Both the position numbers and the translations under genes were made by a program. The notes under the pieces are model-generated. The model was not told where the DNA came from. It was given only the letters and a program-made list of their open reading frames with translations, and did no database searches. A stretch of DNA of 64,000 bases from positions 1 to 64,000 of the forward strand of contig JAJFHE010000047.1 of assembly GCA_021775755.1 (NCBI GenBank), given 5' to 3'. Positions 26,301-34,000 of the stretch are shown piece after piece (the first letter of the stretch is position 1; every line of letters begins with the position of its first letter). The stretch comes from Hyphomicrobiales bacterium (GTDB lineage: Bacteria > Pseudomonadota > Alphaproteobacteria > Rhizobiales > JAJFHB01).

Positions 26301-28759
26301 CGGCGATCACGTCGGTTGCGGTTTCTCCGGATCGTCAACGTATTGCCACTGGCGGCAGTGACGGCACGGTTCGCGTATGGGATCGCCTGTCCGGTGAGCA
26401 GATATCCACGATCGATGCGCATGCGGGTCTTCTGGACACCGTACTTTACACGCCGGACGGGTCGGTGTTGGTCACGGTGGGGCATGACAAGCGGGTGCGC
26501 GGCTGGGATGCGGAGAGCGGGGCGCGTCGCTTCGAACTGGCAGGTCACGACGCGGAAATCAATGTTGCAGCAATGTCGGAATCTGGCGATTTCCTTCTCT
26601 CAGGTGACTCTCAGGGAACCGCGATACTGTGGAATATCCGCACCGGCGAAATGCTGCGCCGGTGGCGGGCGCAACAGAAACTCATTCATGAAGCTGCCGT
26701 ATCGCCGGATGGTGACGTGCTGGTTACCTGCGGGCATGATGGGACATGCAAGGTGTGGAATCCGGAAGCAACTGCGCCTGTGCAAGAGTTGCCGCTGGAC
26801 CAGAATGCCGAAATTCCTCAGGCGGTTGAGTGGATGAGTTTTGCTCCGGGAGGCGCTCGCCTGATTACTGTCGTCAACCATCCCTACCGATATGCTGTCC
26901 AGATGTGGGATACTGCTGACTGGCGTGAAATCTGGCGCTCAAGCATTGAAAAAAAGATGGGCGGCTGGAAGGCGGACGTGGGTGCGTTTTCACAAGATGG
27001 CAGTCTGATTGCGATCAGTGAGATCGACAAGATCGTGCTGATCGCGGCCCGTGACGGCAACGTCGTGGCGCGCTTGCACGGACACACAAATGATGTCACG
27101 AGCGGTCAGTTCATAGCCGGTTCCGACCTTTTCGTATCGGGCGGTGCGGACGGCACGCTGCGGCTTTGGTCGCTAGGCGGCATGCGGGAGCTTGCGTCCA
27201 TGCGCGGGCTTGCTGACGATGAGTGGATCACAACGCTGCCGTCGGGCTTCTTTTCATCATCGTCGGGTGCCTCGCGCAATATGGCGGTCAGAAGCGGCGA
27301 GGATGTCTACTCGATCGAACAGTTCTATCAGACGCTTTACCGCCCGGATCTTGTGCGCTCGGCCTTTGCGGACGATCCGGACGGAGAGGTGGCGGCCGCC
27401 GCGCACGAACTCAGTCTCGATGCCGTCATCGGCGGTGGCGGACCGCCGGCGATCGAGATTATTGCGCCGGAGCCCTCGCAAAGAGCCGGCGCGGAAAGCA
27501 TCGACATGTCAATCAAGGTCACCGACCGGGGTGGCGGTGTCGGACGGGTCGAATGGAAGATCAACGGCACGACCATCGGCGTTGGTGAGCGCGGGCTGGC
27601 ACGGATCGAAGGTGAGACGGGCGGCGCGGAACGCACTCTTGAACTCTCGCGTACATTGCTGCTCGAGCCCGGCGAGAACGTTATCGAGGTCGTCGCCTAT
27701 AACGCCGCCAACCACATCGCCTCGGAACCGGTGACACTGTCCTTGCAGTGGGACGGCGTGTCCGGCAGCGGTCCGCCGGACCTCCATATCATGGCGGTGG
27801 GCGTCAACGATTACTGGGACAGCCAGTTGCGTCTCAACTACGCGGTGCCGGATGCACGGGCGCTGGCGGAAGCATTCGGAGAGGCGGGCCCCGGACTGTA
27901 CGATGAAATCCATGTGCACACCGTGTTCGATGAAGATGTGACGGTTGGCGGGCTGGAACGGGCGTTCTCGGCACTCGCAAATGAGGTTCGCCCGCAGGAT
28001 GTGTTCGTGTTCTTCATTGCCGGTCACGGCAAGACGGTGGACGGGCGCTACTACTTCCTGCCGCAGGACTTCCGGTTCCGCAACGAGGACTCAATCCTCA
28101 CCGATGGTATCGGTCAGGACCGCTGGCAGGACTGGTTCGCGCGGATCCAGGCGCGCAAGTCGGTGCTGCTCTATGACACCTGCGAGAGCGGCTCTTTGAC
28201 TGGCGATCGCATTGCGCAGCGCGGCATCGGGCGGCTCACCGCCATGGACAAGCTGACCCGAGCCATGGGGCGCACCGTGTTGTCGGCGGCGACGGACGAT
28301 GCGCCGGCACTTGAAGGTTATCGAGGCCACGGTGTCTTCACCTATGCGCTGCTAGAAGCGCTCGGGCAGGCGGATGTCAACGGCAACGACCGGATCGAGG
28401 TCACTGAGCTCGCGACCCATGTGGATGAGCGGGTGCCGATTATCAGCCATCAGGCGTTCGGTATCCGCCAGGTGCCGCAGATGCGCATCGTAGGATCGAA
28501 CTTCCCGATTGGTGTCCAGCTCGCATCGCTCTCCACCGGCGACGAACCCGCCCCGGAAATCCCGACGACGCCGACCCACGTGGTGGTGTCGCAAACACCG
28601 GTGCGCGCGGCCGCGGACGAAGGGGCGGATGCCGTCGGCGAGCTGCAGACCGGCCATCAGGTCGCGGTCATCGAGGAGAGCGGCGGGTGGGCCCGCGTCG
28701 CGCGCGATGGACGGGTCGTGGGATACTTGCCGCTGTCGGTCCTGATCAGATTGCAGTAG
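23396..28759 (+). CDS. Giant exported PGB(7)-WD40(14)-caspase-like-SH3b protein (type A, gene 9)
   Basis: At 1787 residues this is the largest protein here. A signal peptide (LLVLLLCGLFLFAMP, cleavage near AYS|DS) and seven PGB-like repeats (about 28-640) precede 14 WD40 repeats (about 660-1275), a linker with GFF and FYQTLYRPDLV motifs, an Ig-like segment (about 1350-1455), a caspase-like domain (about 1460-1690; His1544 in IAGHGKT, Cys1596 in DTCESGS) and an SH3b tail. The signal, ribosome site (GCGGAGGATTGGTTG) and early PGB repeats match type B gene 5, including a variant repeat (GYFDQVPNGVW) shared with gene 5 repeat 4. The C-terminal two thirds match type A genes 2 and 4, so the gene is a fusion of the two families. 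ATG 23396 is preferred over TTG 23393. The stop is 5 nt from the convergent thioesterase stop. Confidence 0.88.
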   Translation: MMRKLLVLLLCGLFLFAMPPQDEAYSDSRVAQIQRSLTELGYNPGPVDGAWGSRTERAVRQFLRDNSRPISYVFRDYGVDYNRLLTSLEIRSNSGNGRAGALQDTADGRLRTPSAQQTERVEKLLVALGYFDQVPNGVWDDATNAAVKQFVAESSRNIVWRQGQRVRVQVLLNELRRGSHGRDSVTQVTVWDDSRFTDITDAKVRRIEKLLDKLGYLTEKPDGHWTDETFAAALLFARGRSLDEAAWHSGGRINPDALISELERGEYDGHRASSFPAIYRSDVRSGGAPSIQEVREIQILLATLGYDPGARDGVWTIDTRLATEQFALDRSLEADTWRSGGRINALALQVHLKLARRQGHSGRSRHEHETETQAAVSGAARFTDITIAQVRKIELLLDSLGYLIAWLDGHWSDETFVAAQWFARDRSLDDTAWRPEGRIDPDALIEELGRAAAAGHHVQWAAIATSEEWEWGPGLRWAVNREVQTLLRDIDYPFFAVNNDTWSVGMTIAVLRLANQNDLNFDDLSPAPGQIDGDALIEALTAAKQERIEAQTAQAQTGGAETAPDRTMQVEQLLSDLGYEVGPVDGDWEAQALSAARVFAHDRGLEDALWKPNGAVNFTVLTVHLELAKRAGQRAVDSHTAGEANPGGRTHGGNAAIVPQFGHSAWVSSLALSHDGRMLASGGADNAVILWDIETGEVLNVLKKHSETVLSVAISPDGSLVASGGNDHTVLVWNTSTGEIVQRVGGFRDAVEALWFHDDGRSLMMAETINVGTSDLATGNRRVMSGGLGTGLSPDRSLMIQAIDRRRGLRIADATTGETVSQFTLPGELAYENNAGSVGWSPDNDRVAVIAGTAQNISDAKYLMVFEVATGKELSRTEYAGDVFYPRNQRLTFFADGNRLLVRTFEEAQIWDTRNGEVLNTFAHEGSHVTSARLAENDEQVVTGGADGSILLWDVATGRQVRAFGGEVPAITSVAVSPDRQRIATGGSDGTVRVWDRLSGEQISTIDAHAGLLDTVLYTPDGSVLVTVGHDKRVRGWDAESGARRFELAGHDAEINVAAMSESGDFLLSGDSQGTAILWNIRTGEMLRRWRAQQKLIHEAAVSPDGDVLVTCGHDGTCKVWNPEATAPVQELPLDQNAEIPQAVEWMSFAPGGARLITVVNHPYRYAVQMWDTADWREIWRSSIEKKMGGWKADVGAFSQDGSLIAISEIDKIVLIAARDGNVVARLHGHTNDVTSGQFIAGSDLFVSGGADGTLRLWSLGGMRELASMRGLADDEWITTLPSGFFSSSSGASRNMAVRSGEDVYSIEQFYQTLYRPDLVRSAFADDPDGEVAAAAHELSLDAVIGGGGPPAIEIIAPEPSQRAGAESIDMSIKVTDRGGGVGRVEWKINGTTIGVGERGLARIEGETGGAERTLELSRTLLLEPGENVIEVVAYNAANHIASEPVTLSLQWDGVSGSGPPDLHIMAVGVNDYWDSQLRLNYAVPDARALAEAFGEAGPGLYDEIHVHTVFDEDVTVGGLERAFSALANEVRPQDVFVFFIAGHGKTVDGRYYFLPQDFRFRNEDSILTDGIGQDRWQDWFARIQARKSVLLYDTCESGSLTGDRIAQRGIGRLTAMDKLTRAMGRTVLSAATDDAPALEGYRGHGVFTYALLEALGQADVNGNDRIEVTELATHVDERVPIISHQAFGIRQVPQMRIVGSNFPIGVQLASLSTGDEPAPEIPTTPTHVVVSQTPVRAAADEGADAVGELQTGHQVAVIEESGGWARVARDGRVVGYLPLSVLIRLQ

Positions 28760-28764
28760 GCGCT

Positions 28765-29250
28765 TCAGCCCTTGCGGCGGATGCCGATCTGGTGGCCGAG
28801 TTCGGCCGGCGTGTCCAGCGCCTGGTGCGCCTTGTACATGGCTTCGACGCGCTCGTAGACGTGCGGTGGGAAGGGCGATGAGCGCCGCGTTTCAAGATCC
28901 ACGTGCATGCAGATGCATTCCATAGTGGCGGCGAGAAAGCCTTCGCGCTCGTTGTACATGTGCTCGAAATAGTGCGTGCGCTTCTCATCGAAGTCGATCA
29001 TCTGCAAGGTAACCAGCACCGGCGCGTCGAGATGCAGTTCGCGCTGATAGGTGAGGTGGGCTTCGAGCGTATAGAATGAGGCGTTCTCGGTTTTCGCATA
29101 TTCAGGACCCATACCCATGGCGTCGAAGGCATGGTCGACGCAGTGGTCGAAGAGCACTAGATAGTAGGCCATGTTGAGGTGGCCGTTATAGTCGATCCAC
29201 TCCGGCTTGATGGCCGTGACGGGGGCGGTGAACGGTGCGGCGAACTCCAT
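28765..29250 (-). CDS. Hot-dog fold acyl-CoA thioesterase (4HBT family)
   Basis: The 161-residue protein carries the hot-dog signature WIDYNGHLNMAYY near residues 17-29, in which the Asp-Tyr-Asn-Gly-His element is typical of 4HBT thioesterases. The overall look resembles betainyl-CoA/carnitine-operon-type thioesterases that act alone or fused to carnitine dehydrogenase. The substrate cannot be assigned and no carnitine gene is adjacent. I chose ATG 29250 because it gives the family's usual length and the motif near the N-terminus; the frame could extend 48 residues further with no similarity I recognise. It is convergent with gene 9 and divergent from the flavoprotein gene that follows. Confidence 0.75.
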   Translation of the reverse strand: MEFAAPFTAPVTAIKPEWIDYNGHLNMAYYLVLFDHCVDHAFDAMGMGPEYAKTENASFYTLEAHLTYQRELHLDAPVLVTLQMIDFDEKRTHYFEHMYNEREGFLAATMECICMHVDLETRRSSPFPPHVYERVEAMYKAHQALDTPAELGHQIGIRRKG

Positions 29251-29430
29251 GGCGGATCCCTGTTTCCTGTCTCGGTCTTGCGGTTCGCCAGCAATGCGCA
29301 CCGCGGCCATCCATTGGAAAGGCGCGCCATGTCTGGTATCAAAGGTCGGGCCTTCCGGGGTTGCGCTATAGCCGCGCGTACCCCGGCAGGTCAATGGTTT
29401 AAGCGATGACCTGTGACGAGGATGGTGAGC

Positions 29431-30831
29431 ATGTCGGTTACGGCGGAGAGTTCACGGCGCAATTCGGTGCCGCAGGCCATTGCGGAGCTTTCCGAATTCC
29501 TTGGCGACCGCCTGTCGACGGCACAGGCAGTGCGCGAGCAGCATGGCGACGACCTCACCTGGAACAAGGGGCAGCCGCCCGATGCGGTGGCCTTTGTGCA
29601 AACAACCGGCGAAGTTGAAAAGCTGGTCGGTATCTGCGGCAAGTATTCTGTGCCGATCATTCCTTACGGCACCGGGACCTCGCTTGAAGGGCATATCAGC
29701 GCGCCGCTCGGAGGGGTCAGCGTCGACCTCTCTCAGATGAACAACATCATAGCCGTCAATCCGGAGGATCTCGATTGCGTTGTCGAGCCCGGCGTGACGC
29801 GCAAGGCATTGAACGAGCACCTGCGCGATACCGGACTGTTCTTTCCGATCGATCCGGGTGCCGATGCCAGCATTGGCGGTATGACCTCGACGCGCGCTTC
29901 CGGCACCAATGCGGTGCGCTACGGCACGATGCGCGAGAACGTGCTAGGCCTGACGGCGGTGATGCCGAACGGCGAGGTGGTGCGTACCTCGCGGCGGGCG
30001 CGAAAGTCTTCCGCCGGATACGATCTGACCCGCCTTCTGGTTGGATCGGAGGGAACGCTCGGGGTCATTACCGAAGTCAATCTCAGGCTTTACGGTATTC
30101 CCGAGGGCATTTCGGCGGGTGTGTGTCCGTTCCCGAGTGTCGAAGCGGCTTGCGAAGCGGTCATCCTGACCATTCAAATGGGGATACCGGTGGCCCGCAT
30201 CGAACTTCTCGATGAACTACAGGTCCAGTTGTCGAATGCCTATTCGGATCTCGGCCTTAAGGAATCGCCGACATTGTTTTTGGAGTTTCACGGCACGCAG
30301 GCGGGCGTTGTCGAGCAATCGGAAATGTTCGGTGAAATTGCCGACGAGCTCGGCGGCGGGCCATTCGACTGGGCCACGAAAACCGAAGACCGCAACAAGT
30401 TGTGGCAGGCGCGACATGATGCATTCTGGGCGGCGAAAACCGCGATGCCTGGCAAGGAATCAGTGGCCTCCGATGTCTGCGTGCCGATTTCGCGGCTTGC
30501 CGAATGCGTTGAGGAAACACGCCGCGATCTTGCTGAACATGGGCTTTACGGCCCGATCGTCGGCCACGTCGGCGACGGAAATTTCCACGTCGTCCTTTTC
30601 TGCGACATGGATGACGCCGAAGAAGTTAAGCAGGCAAATGAATTTCTTGACCGGCTGGTCATGCGCGCGCTTGCCATGGACGGCACCTGTACCGGCGAAC
30701 ACGGTATCGGTCAGGGCAAGATGAAGTTTCTCCAGGCCGAACACGGGGCCGGACTGCAGGTCATGCGCACGATCAAACAGGCGATCGATCCGCAGAACAT
30801 CATGAACCCCGGCAAGATCATCACTTTGTGA
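29431..30831 (+). CDS. FAD-linked D-lactate dehydrogenase / glycolate oxidase GlcD-type protein
   Basis: The 466-residue protein belongs to the FAD-binding PCMH/type 4 family that includes cytochrome-linked D-lactate dehydrogenases and GlcD. The FAD-binding half has PYGTGTSLEGH and DPGADASIGGM (about 85-160). The C-terminal half has GHVGDGNFH and CTGEHGIGQGK (about 375-430), which hold metal and substrate ligands of the family. It oxidises a 2-hydroxy acid, most likely D-lactate, passing electrons to a quinone or cytochrome. No glcE or glcF partner is adjacent, favouring a stand-alone D-lactate dehydrogenase. ATG 29431 is preferred over GTG 29413 because GAGGA lies 8 nt upstream. Confidence 0.85.
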   Translation: MSVTAESSRRNSVPQAIAELSEFLGDRLSTAQAVREQHGDDLTWNKGQPPDAVAFVQTTGEVEKLVGICGKYSVPIIPYGTGTSLEGHISAPLGGVSVDLSQMNNIIAVNPEDLDCVVEPGVTRKALNEHLRDTGLFFPIDPGADASIGGMTSTRASGTNAVRYGTMRENVLGLTAVMPNGEVVRTSRRARKSSAGYDLTRLLVGSEGTLGVITEVNLRLYGIPEGISAGVCPFPSVEAACEAVILTIQMGIPVARIELLDELQVQLSNAYSDLGLKESPTLFLEFHGTQAGVVEQSEMFGEIADELGGGPFDWATKTEDRNKLWQARHDAFWAAKTAMPGKESVASDVCVPISRLAECVEETRRDLAEHGLYGPIVGHVGDGNFHVVLFCDMDDAEEVKQANEFLDRLVMRALAMDGTCTGEHGIGQGKMKFLQAEHGAGLQVMRTIKQAIDPQNIMNPGKIITL

Positions 30832-31078
30832 CATAAATCTGTCCAGAAGTCGGTGCACATTGTGTCGAATCCCAAATCAGCCTATGGCCGTGCCGTAAGC
30901 AATTGATTAGGTTACGCTACATTCGAATTGAGGCTCGCTTCCCCGGTGCGCGGATCAGGGAAGCAAACTGACAAGTACTGACTGTGAAACCTGGTGAACG
31001 TCTGACCATAGCCGTGTCAAACGGCAGTGCCGGTGTGCGAGGGCACGCTGACCGCTCGTGCGCGTCGGGGGCGATGCG

Positions 31079-34000
31079 ATGAGATCACCACTCCTCCTCC
31101 TTGCCGGGCTGCTTGTCGTCGTGTTGTGCACGGCGCTGGTCGCACCGTTTTTCATCGACTGGTCGCAGTACCGTGGCCAGATTGAGGCCTATGCCCGCCA
31201 GCTCACCGGACGCCATGTCGAGCTTGCAGGCGACATCGACATCAGGCTTCTGCCGACGCCGAACGTGCATCTTACGATGCTTCGCATCGGTGGTGGATCG
31301 CAGGACGACGGTGGTGGCGCGCCGCTGCTCGATGCGGAGAACGTGGCGGTCGAAATCGCTCTCAATCCTTTGCTGAAGGGACAGATCGAGATCACATCGG
31401 TCATCCTCGATAACCCGGTGTTTGTCCTTGAGCACACGGGCGGCGGCGAAGGCAACTGGTCTATTGAACCGAGCGGCGACATTCCGGCTCTGTTTGGGGC
31501 AGACAATATTGCGCTCAATCGCGCGGTCATCCGCAACGGTGTCGTGCATCTGCGCGATACGACGCGTGCCGGCAATGCGAGCCTTGAGAATGTCGAGCTG
31601 GAGATTTCCGCGCCATCGCTTGCCGGTCCCTACCGGGTGCGCGGCTCGATGGAGCATGAAGACGTGCCGATCGCCATTTCGGTTGCGACGGGCAAGCGCC
31701 GCGACACGGCAGAGCTGCCGCTCAGCATTAAACTGGTTCAACAAGACGGTTCCGGGCCGACATACAGTTTCGACGGTTATCAGAAGAACGACGAAACGGG
31801 GCCGCATGTCGACGGCCTACTCACGGTGCAGGCGGGCAAGCCCGAGACGCCGGAAGACGCCGCGGCTGCCGAAACGCATCTGCCGTATGTCCTGGTGGCG
31901 CGGCTAGTCGGCACGCTCGCCCAGTTCAAGCTCGACAACATTTCGCTGCTCCTCGACGAGGACGATGCGGCAACCGAGGTGACCGGTGCTGTCGAGGCGG
32001 CCCTTGGTGATGTGATGAGCTTGTCAGTGCGGCTTGCCGCGGGGCACCTCGATTTCGACCGGCTCGCGGCAACCCGGGGCCTGGGGGCAGGCGATCTCGT
32101 GCCGGATCTGGCGCTCGTCGATGATCTGACGGGGCTGGTGGCGCTGCTGCCGCTTGACCTCGACGCGCGGCTGTCTTTTCGCGCCGCCGCCCTCACTATT
32201 GCCGGCGAGACGGCCGATACGCTGAGGTTCGATAGCTCGTTCCGCGACGGCGTCCTGCGTGTCGACCGGCTGGCGGGACGTCTGCCGGGCCGCGGCGATC
32301 TGAGTGTCGATGACGCGCGTTATGAGATCCGCGATGACGGCGCTGCGTTCGTCGGCGGGTTTGCGCTCAGAAGCCGCGACACGCGCGGGCTGCTGCGGTG
32401 GGCGGCACCGCAACTCGGCAACTGGCTCGACGCCATGCCGGCAAGCCTCAAGGGGCGCTCCGAACTCAGCGGTACAATCCGCGTGGAGGGCTCCGGCATC
32501 GACCTCGTCGATGCCCGGTTTGAGCAGCGCGATGGAACGATTACCGGAGCGCTCGGCATCGATCCTGGAGAACGGCCGGTCGTTCGCGCCGATCTGCGGT
32601 TCGATCAGCTGCTGGTCGACAAGATTATCCCCACCGCTGCTCCGGCTGGAGAAGACGTGCGCGGCAACCTGCGGCAGGCAGCCGTATATGCCCTTGAGGC
32701 GTTTCTTCCGGAAATGGCGCGGGCTTACGATGCGCAAGTCAAGGTGAGCGCGGACCGCATTGCATGGTCGGGGTATTCAGGCGAAACGTTCAGCCTTGCC
32801 GCGACGCTTGACGAAGGCACGCTGCGGCTGTCTGAACTCGCCGTTTCGGGTTTCAACGACGTGACTATTTCGGCAAGTGGCCAGCTTACCTGGCCGGAAG
32901 GCCATCTGCGGGGTGCCCTGCAGTCTGAAATTGAAACACCGCGCACCGGCGCGCTGGTCGAACTCGTGGCATCTGACATCGAAATGCTTGCAGGCGGGGC
33001 AGATACAGACGGCCTGGCGCAGCGGCTGTCGCCGGCAAAGATCGGTGCTGCCGTGTCGTTGAACGGCTCGGGTGACGGGACGCGACTATCATACGAGCTC
33101 GATGCGGATCTGGGCGCCCTGCAGGTATCCAGCTCCGGGTATGTGGAAGGCGATCTGGAAACGCCTGAAAACAACCGACTCGATCTTGAGGCACGGATAA
33201 GCGGGCGCAATGACAACGATATTCTGGCGTTCGCGGGGATTGAGACGGTGCCGGGCGCTGACAGCGGGGAGGTGCGCGACTTGCTGTTGCTGCAGCTTGG
33301 CGGACCGTTGCGGGAGGGCGCCACGGCAACAGCTGTATTGTCGGTGCTCGACAGCCGCATCGCCGCGGAAGGCGTCGTGCAGTTCGCCGATGGGGCGGGC
33401 AAGACAAGCGGCGAAGTCACAGTGGACGCGGAGAGTTCCGATGTGTTGCTCGGTGCGTTCGGGTTCGTATCGGAAGACGAAGACGGATTCGGCCCGGTGC
33501 ATCTGGCAGGCACGCTGCTGGGGCAGGGGCTCATATTCGATGTGCCGAGTTTCGGCGGCCGCCTGGGCGCCCTCGATACCGGCTTCAACGGAACGCTCGA
33601 TTTAAGTGCTCCGGTGCCACTGGCGACCGGTAATCTGACCTTGTCATCGGTATCTCTGCCCGGTTTGCTGCAGCACACGCTCGGCGTTGCACCGGACGCG
33701 GGAGGCGAATGGCCGGCAACGGCATTTTCAACCAGAGCTGCCGCGATGATGGCTCTGGATGTGGTTGTGTTCGCGGGTGAGCTTGAGCTGAACGAGGGCA
33801 TCACGGCGTACTCCGTCACCGGGCGGGTTGAGGCGCTGGATGGGAAAGTGGCCGTAAGCGCGGCATCGATGGACCTGTTCGGCGGCCGCCTGACCGTCGA
33901 CGGGGAAGTCGAACGCACCGGCGGACCGCTGCGCGCCAGTGCCCGCTACGCGCTGGAGAATGCCCAGGCGGGCGATCTTGCCGCAGGTAATGGCAATGAC

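Noticed and set aside
146-28759. Phage-defence or prophage island
   Set aside because: No integrase, recombinase, restriction gene, nuclease effector or nucleotide-signalling gene is present; the products are exported, which is unusual for abortive infection. A defence role is possible but not shown.
29413-29430. Upstream GTG start for the D-lactate dehydrogenase-type gene
   Set aside because: The internal ATG 29431 has a well-spaced GAGGA, and the extra six residues show no family similarity.
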